This document shows, in pieces, positions 23,953 through 35,700 of a stretch of DNA of 64,000 nt (positions are counted from its first letter, which is position 1; every line of letters begins with the position of its first letter). The notes below the pieces were generated by a model. That model saw nothing but the letters and a program-made list of their open reading frames with translations. It did not search any database and was not told where the DNA came from. Made by a program: the position numbers and the translations under genes. Source of the stretch: Triops longicaudatus (lineage: Eukaryota; Arthropoda; Branchiopoda; Notostraca; Triopsidae). The stretch spans positions 44,509 to 108,508 of the forward strand of contig JAGQDJ010000178.1 of the NCBI GenBank assembly GCA_022885665.1. Direction: 5' to 3'.

Positions 23953-25608
23953 TCTCTTAACGCTCCGAAGCTTACTCACACTGAAACAAATACACGAAAA
24001 GGTCTGAGCGAAAAAGGGAACTGTTAAAGTAAGGATGATTTCCAACAGAACTAGCATCGAGAAAGTGGACAAGGACCTCTTCCCGGTTTTACTTTATAGC
24101 TACATAGTTAATACTTCATACTTGATTCACGGTTACCGCTGTTCATAATTACAATGCAAACTTCGATTCTTTTCCCGTGCATAGCTTACCGGTTTTTGGA
24201 GGTTGACGGCCATGCGAAGAAACGAACGTGCCAATTATAATACAAAAAATAATTAATAATAAACAGCAGAGTCGATTGGCGAACCGGAAGGAAGCCTTGG
24301 TCCACTTTCTCCATTCTACACAAATCGTACTGCTTTAACAAGATCCTATTTCGGTGTTCATGCAGGGAGCCAGGCATAAAAGCAGGAGGCGGAGCTAACG
24401 GCTCCCTCTCTCTTTCAGTGCGTATTTGGAGCTATCCAGTAGTGTACGCCGATAATACAATACACACACCGGAAACGATTCATTCAAAAACCGGAAATGT
24501 GCGCCATAAGTTGAAAATCCAGCTTTTATTAGCCCCTAAATGCTTCGATTACGCGTTGTGGTCTCTTATTACAAAACCGTTGGCTATTTGCTTTTTGGTA
24601 CTAAGGCTTCATTTTCAAAGACGTGATTCTTTCTCTTACTCATTGTCCCGATGACTCAAACAAGCGAATTTCGTTTGACGTAACAATCGCTAATTTCGCA
24701 CCTGTGCAGGAAACATACAGGAAGCGAAAAGCAAGCTGAGCTAGTTAGCTGGCAAATGGATCGAAGTCTCGCTTGCCTGTCCACGAAAAGCGTGGGAGAA
24801 CTACCGATTATTCAACACTAAAGTTCCTCTCACTTAACACACAACTCAAACTTTAGAAAATAAGCACGAAAATAACCGCCAAAAAAAAGAAATAAAATCC
24901 CCTTTTCGGAAGATTTGGTTTGTTTTCATGTCCGACCTTTGACATCTTTTTTGAAACTAAGAAACGCAGAGAATTTCTTAAAACTAAAAAAAGTATCCGA
25001 AACTCATGTTTCGAAAGTATCCGAAACTCAAAAATATGCGAAAAAAAAGTGCCTCTGCTGTTGGTCGACAGCGATAGCTTCTCTAGTTTGACTAAGATTC
25101 CTAATATTCTCGTAAGGTTTAGAAATGACCACGTCAAAGATCCGTTTTCAGACTTGGATTTGCCAATTCTTGTTAAAAGTTTTTCAGGGCGTTAGGCCAG
25201 GTCAAGTTAGGTAAGAGCACCCTAAGGTCACGTGCATGTAAGGAATCTCAGTTGTCTGGCCAGGCCTATTTTCGTCCAGCACGATCCGTTTCATTTCCTT
25301 TTTTTCAGCCGGTCATCCGCCCCCACACCGTCAATGTGACGACACCTAATCGATACGGCCATGAGCCAGTCTTTGAAGCTCTTCGTCTCTCCATTTTTCC
25401 TTCCGTCGCTCCCGCTGTTGCTCTCCCTGTGTCTCACCAACTCCCGCGCACTACATTCATTCATAAAATCCGATCACAACAACAACCTACACACTACGGC
25501 GAGCAGACGCCATTCAGGACCTCCTCGCGGGCGGGGCCAGCGTTGGTTTAGGACGGTAATGATTCACCCGACGAGCAAAACTGATGAATGCGACGTAAAA
25601 CCAGGCAC

Positions 25609-26220
25609 TTTTCATTGTCAAAACGGGTTTGTTATGATTCCAGGCCATAATGTTGCTGTAAGCGTCCGCCAGAGCGCGCCCCAAACCCACGCTGTGTTTG
25701 CCTTGGGCGTCTGTTTCATTGTTTCAACCGCATGTTGTTAAGCATTAATGGCTAAAACAAACGCTGTTTGTAGCTAAATACAGGTTACACTGGTAGAACT
25801 GCGTTTTGTTGCCATTACGCTATCGTTAGCATCCGCCTGAACACTGTTTCTTTTCGGCAAATATTTCGTGGTCGAGACATCACATTTTGTTTTCGATGCA
25901 CTGCATTTCACTGTAAACGGTACGGTATTAGTTGAAACAGTGTACTTCGAAGGTAAAGGAGCGAAGTTCCTTCTTAAAATGTACTAGTCGTAGCAATTTG
26001 TTGCTATTAGAAACCGTAAGAGCGCGCCAAAAACCCACGCCGTTCACGTTTCACGTCTATTCATTGTCAAATAAACAGGTTCGGTGTTTCAAAGCAGTAC
26101 ATTTTAGACTAAAACTAGTAAATTTCATTGATAAAACGTTCGTAGTTGTTATTGAAGGAATGTTGTCGTTAGGATCCGTTAGGGCGCGTAGGAAACTCAC
26201 GCCACTTGTTTGTATGCGTG
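25609..26220. repeat. Degenerate repeats with CATTGTC and GCGCGCC/CCCACGCC blocks
   Basis: Three to four diverged copies share a TTCATTGTCAAA-like block and a block of the form TTGTTGCTATTAG...AGAGCGCGCC...AACCCACGC (compare 25651-25694, 25999-26041 and 26160-26206). Read on the minus strand they carry ACAATGAA and GGCGTGG elements that recur through the DUSP introns. Confidence 0.45.
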
Positions 26221-28041
26221 CTGAATGACGCCATTCTATTTCAAGACCCCCCCGGGGAGGGGGGCAATGATAACCCGCGATTAGTTTCACAAACAACTTG
26301 TTTTTGCTGACGTTTCCTGAGATAAGGCTAAATCGGGCTATCGGACGTCAAACCTTCCCGTTTTCAAGCTTTGTTGATAACTAAGCGTCTACGTGAGGCG
26401 ATCTAGGTTTAAAATATACAGTTGCCTAGGAATCTTCGCTGAAACGGCTAATCGTGGTATATACTTGGCTCTGTACACTTACACACAAAAACCGATGACG
26501 TCTGCTTTACGCTTATTTTAGTATTTCCACGGAGAGTTCAATTCGTTCGAATATAGAAACGATTTGCACGTCATCAAAAACGCGTCACTTCATTGAACAA
26601 AAATAAATGAATGCCAAAAATTTAAATAGATAAATAGACGTTAAAAAATTTAAATCGAGTTTAAGAAAGATGAAGCAATAGCAAGACAAGAAAAGGGTCA
26701 AGGTGAGTTAAAAAAGGTACATCACAGAGCCGGAAGTGGGTATTGATCTTAAGGTGCGCCCCGTGGGCCGTCACAATAAATGTGTTGTGTAGAGGCCCAC
26801 ATGGGCGTGGTTTCAAGCTTGTCTTGACCGTCTTGGAGCTATGCTTCTCTTTTCAACTATGCAACCAATCGCTTCAAGTTGCTGCGTTTTTATTTTTCAA
26901 TAAGAAAAATGTGGGCTAAACTCCGCCCACTAATGATTTTTTTGGTATGGTAGTAAGCTTTAGTATAATATAGGCTAATTAGAAATATTAACTAAATTCA
27001 GAATATAACGTCGCGAAGGCTGTTCCATTTCCAAGCATGGAACAAATAACACAACTGAATGAAAACCTGAGAAAATCGATAGTTGACACAATACCTACGA
27101 GTTTTGGGTTATCTACGATCTCTCTACGAACCGTCATGAAAGCCCTGCACCCTATGTCAAGTTGTAGCGCCACCCACCCAACCCCCTGGGGGCTGAAGTT
27201 TCCTCGAAGCTAACAAGCCCACGCACCGCTGTCTCGTGCAATCAGCAGCTTGGACCCCCAAAACTTTTCGACAAGTGGTGACGACACCCACGCAAAGGGC
27301 TAATACGTGGATTCTCAGGGTGGCAATGCCCCTATTTAATCACGAAAAACTTTACCAGCGTGGGTTGAAATTTTATTTTTTCACGCTTCACTTATACTTC
27401 GTAGTCGGAATAGTTCATTCAATGTAGCATATTTCATTGATACTTTTCTGTTCACACGCGTGTAAAAGGGGGCTGGGCAAAAGGTAGGGTTGGGCGAGTC
27501 AATGAAAGATGATGTCACGCCATGGCTGAATGACGCTACCCACCAAAGCCATCTACCGCGCGCGCGGAGCTTCACACAACGCGGGCTGAGGCGTAGGAAG
27601 CTCGAGGCAAGCCGCGCCCTTGAAGCGAAGCTTCCCCGCCAGTCCACGGTATACCCGGGCTGTTGTGGTTCACTCAACTTCAGAAACGCCGAGCGCTTGC
27701 TTCGATTCACACATACTGAGTAGTGCATTTCCCTCCTAACGTAACCTTGAGGAGTATTGAATTTCATTGTCGGCTCATCGAACACTGCGCGGATTGCACG
27801 CAATTTCCAGACTTCTTTTAACACTTGAATTAGTGACAGTGCACTGAAGCTTTTTATTGATCAAGAAGTCAACAATGAAAAGATACTAAAAGTGCAGTGA
27901 AGAGTGTGCGGTGTTGAAGAATTTTCCTCAGTCTTCGGATGTTTTTCGTGACAGTGCTTGTTTGCGCGTGAACTGAAGTTGCGTTGGCAGGAAAGTTGGA
28001 GACATTGGTATCTTTATTGTTGTGTTAGCAGGGTTCGGATA

Positions 28042-31000
28042 ATGCCCTCGTTAGATTGTGATGCTGCAGCCGTAGTGCGTCCCTTGCCGGATTACACGCT
28101 GGGAGACGCGAACGATCGATTACGGCCGCTTTCTCCTGGCACAGTGTCAACCACAACAACAACAATGGGCTGCGAGCTTATCACGCCGGAAGAGTTGTGG
28201 GCGTCCTTGCGCCACCGGAAAGACGAAGACAGCGGCCTCCTGCCTTCCGCTCATCCGGTCATGGTATTGTTGGATTGCCGTAGTCCGACCGACTTCGCCG
28301 AGTGCCACATCCGACAAGCCGTGCACTTGAGTTTGCCGTCGATCATGCTGCGCCGCCTGGCGGCCGGCAAAGTGAGCGTCGCTTCCGTGTTTAAATGCAC
28401 CGAGGCGAGGGACCAGCTCGCCCGTGCCTACGACCACGCTCCTCCGGCCAGCGGTCCCGGCAGTGAGCGGACTCGGCCGGCGACCACCTTCGTGCTGTGC
28501 GCGGAGCCCGTGACGTCGCGCGCGGCCAAGGCCGTGGCGAGCGAACCGGGCACTCCTCAGTCGGAGTGCCAGTGGAGCAGCTCAGATCTTGTGGCCGTAC
28601 TTCACAAAACGTTGTCGCAGGACGGTTGCCGCGTAGCTTACCTTCAAGGTAAGAAGCGTTGAATCCCAGGTGTCATACCACAACAATAGCCACAGTGACA
28701 ACAAGGCTAAAAAGAACTACGTCTTGGCGTAACCTGTCAATGGTTAAACCTTATCTTTATTTCAGTAGAGTAACAGCGTATCATCTGGGTTGTGGAACAT
28801 AAAAGTAGAAACATATAAAAGCCTCGTAAATGCTCTAGAATCAAATCCAAAACCACGGAATTCTAAAATACTTATTCTATAATGGTGAAGATAGAGGATG
28901 CCCAGTTGTCCCGAGTCATAAAAAACAATATTTCATACGCAAATAACATAGCACATACATAACATACAAAAGCACAAAACAGTAATGAAAGTGAACATTA
29001 ATGTACCTCCATATTATATACGAACATTAGTGATACATGACAGGCTGGCACGTAGCGAGGGGGTTAACCACCCCTCCCCTCGAAAGTTTTGATTTATAAT
29101 GGGGAACACAGGCGAAACCGAAGTGTCCAATAAAATTGCATATCAAACACCCGGAAACAAAATCCTGGCTACGGGCCTGATTACAGGACAAATGATCAAT
29201 TACACTACCTCGTTTACAATAAGAATGAAGTCTAGAATTCAAGTTTTAAATTCCATTTAGTACACGATTCCTGATTAATAAAACATTAGAAAGAGGCAAC
29301 AAGTTTGAATGAAATTTAAAATGAACGCAACCTGCATAACTGTTTGTAGGCTACGTTAAATTTAAATGTCGTCCAGCTTTCAGGTACATGACACCAGGCT
29401 GAGGTCTAGACGGCATTAACTTTAAAGTGGGCCTCGTGATAACAATTCAGCTATCTGTACAGCCTTGGGCTGAGATACGGATCCTGGGCCACTCTTTCTA
29501 CTTTTTTCCCATTGTTGGAAGGGTGGCTGTAGCTTTGACCCAGACACGGATGGACCGTGTGATGAGGAATATAGGACAAGGCAGGTAGTCTGCTCTTCCT
29601 CTCTTCTTCATCAGCTCCGTGCTGGCTCTCTTCTTAGTATTCCTCCCCGAGTTGCCTGCTGGATGGGGAGATTGCAAGCACCCCGAGGACAAATAGTAAG
29701 GAGAACGGCCTTCGTTCATGCTCAGGCTCCCTTCCTGGCCTACAACCGTGCACCCATCCCAACAATGAATCCCACATGTGCACTTTCTTGGGGGGTTGTG
29801 ACTGCCCCTTAGGGAATAGGAAAACGGGCGCCAGGATTTTCTAAGGAACGAGCTGGAGGCCAGTCGTAATTTAATAACAATTCAGGAGTACTGCTCTTCT
29901 CCTTATTCCTTAACTTTCTATTTCTTAAAAAAAAAATAATCACTGCTCAGTGGCTTGAAGAACGGCACTGGTCAAGAATGAATTTGGCCAGAGCGAGGTT
30001 AGAGTCGAACGTTTCGCCCGTCACGGCAGTGGGCGGCTGGTGGGTGGTTCAATAGAATAGAACTTTTCTTTCGCAGTGATCGCGAGACTAGAAGAACCTT
30101 TGGGGCGACAGCGAAATTCCTTACGGATTGATAAAGCCGGAGCTGCTGGATTGGCAAGGGCCTGACTCGCGGCAGACGGAATAAGGCAATAATGAAAGTT
30201 AGCGTGGGCGTCCCAAAATGGTTGGAAGAAGCGGCCTTACACGAAGGAGTACGCAAGAGTGAGATTTGCAGAGCATTTGCAAGATGGCACAGTTAGCTCT
30301 TGGGACATGCGCCCTTTTGTGAAATGAAAACAAAAGTCACTAGGTTTGCTAAGAGAGATCTAAGTTTAAGGTAGGAAAAGCGACGGTTGGCGTGGTTTGG
30401 TCATGGAGAATGTGGACGGAAGTCATTTCCCGCCCTTTTGAACGACCCTTCCTTTCTTGGGAGATAACACAGTGAGGGATATGCCCCAGGCCTTTGCTTA
30501 CAACTTAAAGACGGGTTTCCACCCTCCTTGGGGCTGCCATTGAATTAGAATGACTTTCCCAGACCTTGCTCATCACTTGCAACCGCCCCGCCCTCCGCCC
30601 GTTCCGACTACGCAAACGCCCGAAAGTGAGACGGTTAACGGAAAAATCTGTCCTTCCCACGACGCATCATCCGAGCTTTCCTAGCAGACACACACGGACA
30701 CACACTCGCGGGACGCGATTCAAGCCGAAAAGTCTGCCGTTCATAACGGCGTCATTAACAAAGGCCGCCAGCGCTTAAGTCAGTTCGTAGGCAGCTTGGA
30801 ATGTCACGACAACAATGAAATCCTGGGAGGGCTTGGGCCAAGTCAAAAACGGAACGTAGGCTAACAATAAAAGTTTGTAGCCGAAGGTGCTGGGTAAAAT
30901 TCGAATGTTGATTAAGAATGGTTGAATTTGAGTTCAGGAGTTAAAAACTAACGTAACCTAAAATAGATATTAAGCTTTCCTCGTTTCACTTAGCCTTACA

Positions 31001-32754
31001 GCATAAACTAACTTTGACGGAACGTAGACTGACCTAAGGGTATTTAGCGTAATTAAAAAAAGCAATCACGAAAGCTTAACTAGTGGCCAGAAGTAGGCAA
31101 CTAACTTAAATTGAATTAACGAAAACATCCTTAATTAAACTATATAACCTTTTGCTTTGATGAGCTTTGAATTTGTAGTTAGTTGAAAGAAAGAAAGAAA
31201 ATGATCTTCCATAGCACAAGAATCAAACTTGTATTCTTCAATTTCTCCGAGTGTGCTATCGAGATTTTGCTTGCCGTCTGCGAAGCGCGGCGTTATATTC
31301 GAAAGCAAGGATTATCATTCCGTCTGGTTAATCTGTAAAACATAGGTCGACTGTCAAAGACGTCGCAGAAACGGCTTTGCCATGTGAACACGACAGCAAC
31401 GACTGGCAACAGAGCCTGAAACAAAACATCCTTATCTCTTCTTCAAGGGAAAAAATTGGGTTACGCATACTTTGGGATGAAATCATTCTTTTGTTCCTTT
31501 TTATGAAACGGACCCCTCTTGTAGCTCTGTATAGAAAAAGGGAAGCTTAGATAGTTAAAAATTGGATATGCATTCCTTCACTGGAATCGACGTCATGGTC
31601 ACACCCCCGAGGCCTCCCAACATAAACACCCGTTTGTGAAAAGTAGGGATAGAAGAAAAAAATAGTTAAATTAGGCTAAGTCAGGCTTCTTTAGGTTAGG
31701 TTATACAAAGTTATGGTGGGCCTGTAACAAGTTAAGTAAATTCCTACGGTTAAAAATGGTTAGGTGAAGTTGACACCAAGTTAGGTTTTGGGTCAGTTGA
31801 AGTTTCTGGATGTGAGCACCGATTTCAAAGTATTTTCGCAAGCGGACGCGGTTCCACAATATGCCATTCTTTTGCCTGTTTCATTTAATGTCATATTCTA
31901 GTGTATTCTTCAGTCACTTTTATATTAACAAAAATCTCAGACTACTTGTATTTGTAATTCCTTGACGTTTTCGTTGAGAAATGTTCGTAGCTAGCATTAA
32001 ACTCGTTCGGTTTAACTCTATTTTTAACCAACTTTTGGCCGAGGAAAAGTCCACGAAATAAAAGCACCAATTGCCAAACAGGAGGGACCGTTTCCTTCTC
32101 ATGTCCTCATGTCTTAACTAAACATCCGTTCTGAACTGAGAGTGGCACGAGGGTGGCTACAAAAGGGGGAGGGGAGGGTTTCCGGTGGGTGGATAACGAC
32201 CGACGAGGCAAGGCTCCCGTTAGCAAATTGCACTATTGTTTAGAAATCGACCCCTTTTTTAAAAGTAGCCGAAGTTACTGGACCCTTGCCAAAGAAAACC
32301 CTTCAGTACCTATCCATTCCCCCGTGAGCCTATCTGCTAAAAAGAGGAATTACGATTGCTATGGACTCGAAAGGACACTTGGCAGTGCCAACACAGCGTA
32401 CAACGACAGCCCTACGGTTCAGTGCAACGGAACACGTAAGAATGTATTTGACTGCGGGTGGCGTGGGCCAAGCGCTACCCAAGACAACAAAGAAACCTCG
32501 ATCCAGGGATACCTGCTTATGAGGCAGATTCGGCTTAAGCGAATAAGAGTCGCCGTGACGTGGATCAATGCAGTTATGCGGAGCATGTTTAAAAACGAAT
32601 AAAGCCTATGCTCATATGTTAAATAGTGCTCATTAGTAGGTACATTTCACTGGAGAGACCTTCCTTTCTTACGAAGGAAATCACAAGACGTTTCACGTTA
32701 TCCGCGTAAGAGGTATTCTTTCGTGTAGTCAATTTAGGAGCCTTGTTGGTCCTG

Positions 32755-32790
<36 letters not shown>

Positions 32791-35700
32791 CTTCCATGGG
32801 GTCCTCCCATTCGTTTGAGTACGCATTGAAGGCTAAAGTCGGTTGGTGATTGGTAAATAGGCTGTTAAAAGTTATTTATAGGCCAACCTTTTTCCTTTGA
32901 CGGTTTTGGGGCCTCTGTCACTACGCGTGCTAAAATTTCCTTTCAAAGTTGCCTTTCCAAAGCATATCCATCGGAGGGGGCACAGAAAGAGGCTTTTTGC
33001 CCCTGTGCGAGTGGCAAAAGTCGCGTTAAGAGGCAGAAAGTCCCTCTGGCTCGACCTTGGCATCATCTTTCATCAGCCACTTCGCACACGAGACAAGCCA
33101 GCGCTTTTACCAGAGCCACGCATGCCTTATCAGCCTGGCCTTACATTCATACAATGTGGATATGCCGAATCATTCGACACAACAACTTTGATCTCGACCC
33201 TTGCGCGTTTTAAGCACACTTGCACCGTTCTACGAGGACATTTCCTCCTTCTTCGAAACAATTGTCTTGACAACGAATTATTGGAGACTGCTTTTGTCTT
33301 TTTCTGAAGTTTCGATCCGCGTTGGTTTGCCTTGACGCAATATGTCGCTAGGCTTACAGAGAAGCTCACAGTTCGGGCTTTGCCGTTTAGGGCGATCCAA
33401 GTCGGGCACCCACGTGGCTTTCACAGGGATGCTAGTGGCTGTTTTCTTCAACATTTCGCTCTGTCACCTAAGAAACGCTTACCACAAAGTTCGACCCTAC
33501 CCTGGGTTGTTCAGACGCACTGTTAGTATTAGCAAAGCGCTACTTTGATCTGTTTGGTGTATTAACATTCATTGTGACGTGCTAAGAATTTGCATTATAT
33601 TCATTGTTGTGAACTGTCTAGAAAAGTACTCGTTTAGAGATCTCGTGAAAGTATAATAGGAGAAGCAATGGAACTTTTCTTTTTTCTTTGTCTAGTTTCG
33701 TTTTTTAGAGATTAAAGAAAATCAGATAGTGACGAAAGCAGTTATAGTGTGTTGGAAGAAGTAAACGGGCAACGTTGTCTTGAGTCAGCGAAATGAAATC
33801 AGTGATAGTGATAAGAACTGAAGGAACGAGAAACTAAAAGACTTTACTAGTGGGCTACATTGAAATTGTCCAGTAGAAGGACTAAAAAGCGCCCTAAGTC
33901 TTTTTGCCTGTCTCTTCACTTATCTCTTAATTTTGTGGAAATTCTAAAAGTAGTTTAAATGGGAAGAAATGTCTGCTCCTAAAAATACAGAATTGAAAAC
34001 TAATAACTAAAATGTGTTCCGCTCTTTTGCAGGTGGAGTGGAAGAGTTTCGTACCAAATACCCCGAATGGTGCGTCATCCGGAAACCCCCCCGCGACGAT
34101 GCTGCTGCCCTCGTGGGCAGTTTTCGGCTCAGCGACCTGGGCTCGGCCCAGGCCAGTTCCAGCGTAGCACAGCGCCTGCGGCACGGGGCCAAGCCCTTCC
34201 GCACCAGCTCCAGCAGTTCCGGGCCCAGCCGCGGTTCGCTGGGCTCGCGCTCCGCCTCGGAGTCAGAAGACGAGCCCTACTCGGCCTTAGTCCCGCCCTC
34301 CTCCTCCTCCTCCTCGTCCATCTTCTACACGCCGCGCTCTCCGTCACTGCTCGTGCTCCCAGACTACGAGGCCGACCTGAGCCTTGGGTTCAGCGTCGGG
34401 TTGCGGCTGGGCTACGGCGGCACACAGGACCTGTTGCTGACTGAGCCGGACGCCGACAGAGGGCATTACGAGAGCACCGACCCGGATCCTGACCCGGGGT
34501 TCCCCGTGGAAATCCTGCCGCACTTATTTCTGGGCAACGCTCAGAATTCGCAGGATCAGGAGGCGCTCAATCAACACCAGATTTTGGTAAATTAAACATT
34601 GGACTTGACTGTTTAGTTGAAGTGGGTTTCATTGTTATACGTAGGGCAATTGCATGTTGTACTTATTATTTGGTTTAATGTTTTCTTTCATTAGAATGTA
34701 GTTAACGTAACGCCGGATTTACCGAACGTATTCCAAGATACTGGCAAGATTCAGTACCTCCAGATTCCCATAACGGACCACCTGAGTCAGAACTTGGCCA
34801 GTCATTTCCCCAGTGCCATTGCATTTATCGGTAAGTTGACACCCCCCTCCAAAAAGTTTCGGCCATGTTTCGTGCCTCAAGCTGCCGCGTAGCTAACTGT
34901 GCTACGTGTAAACGAGGCTTAAGTTTGTTGGTAAAGCTGTTCATATTACCACACATTTGGAGCGTGTAAATGTGAAAACCTACGCAACTTCTGCCTGCAA
35001 ACACGAGTTGACGCTAGATGGCGTGCTTTCACATGGCGTGCACAAGAGAAGAAAACTACCCATTCCCTGAGGTGTACTATGCAAAATATTTGGGTGATTT
35101 CTGCACCCCATTTAGATGCGATAATAACTTGCACACTGTTTAGCAAAAAGTAAGCAAAACCATCTTCAGCAAACGGTGTTTGAGCAACAGCAAATGTTGT
35201 TGCATCTGGAGGCCAGTAACGAAGGGCACCGATTGGCTAACGTGGAACGCTTGCCTTCCGAGCAGACGGCACGAGGCAACAATGAATATTGCTGTCCCTA
35301 TCCCCAGGGCGCTGCGGCGTGGCTTGCACAGCACACAGTCCGCAGTCTTGTGTAGGTCTTCGTCGCGGGCAATTGTGCTCAACTTTGGTAGCTCTTGTAT
35401 ACAAGTTCCGCGTACCTAGAATCCGTTACTTAGACAGTTTTACATTTAAGCTCAAATGCAGTGGTGGTTGTAGAAGGCTTACCGTATTCTAAAGTCACGA
35501 CACTTGCGTGAGACCTACTCTTTGCCTCTCAAATAGTAGCCAAGCGTTTGTAAGTTTTACGGTTGCCCAGTGTCATGTAATGAGACTACGAGACTCAGTT
35601 TCATAAAGATAAGAGATTCAATATTAGAGTCTTTAGCCTTTTTGTGATTAGTGTTCTATAGAGAGTAATTAGTAAACAGTGTTTAGTTTAAATTCTTGTA

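Larger units (their letters stand above)
18104..28041. other. Ten-kilobase gene-poor interval
   Basis: No recognisable protein or RNA gene in about 9.9 kb. It contains a G-rich AGGCCTTATTTAGGGGGCGGGG segment near 18787, a CTCF-like site at 19014-19027, TTCC repeats near 21910-21930, the second copy of the 112-bp repeat (23841-23952), ATTC repeats near 23387-23415, and degenerate repeats at 25609-26220. ORFs here are short, overlapping or begin with non-ATG codons. The last part upstream of 28042 must contain the DUSP promoter. Confidence 0.5.
28649..34032 (+). other. DUSP intron 1 (5.4 kb)
   Basis: From GTAAGA at 28649 to TTTTGCAG at 34032. It contains a transposon remnant (29041-29179), a 31-nt poly(T) tract (32757-32787) and five ACAATGAA motifs. 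A 149-codon open frame at 32153-32602 begins with GTG and has no family features. Confidence 0.75.

Noticed and set aside
25361..25741. 126-codon ATG frame with a hydrophobic N-terminus
   Set aside because: Overlaps another open frame and runs into degenerate repeats; the signal-like start is a pyrimidine-rich artefact.
27381..27824. 147-codon minus-strand frame upstream of DUSP
   Set aside because: GTG start, GC-rich promoter-like DNA, no family features.
32153..32602. 149-codon open frame within DUSP intron 1
   Set aside because: Begins with GTG, lies inside an intron, and has no domain, repeat or composition signal.
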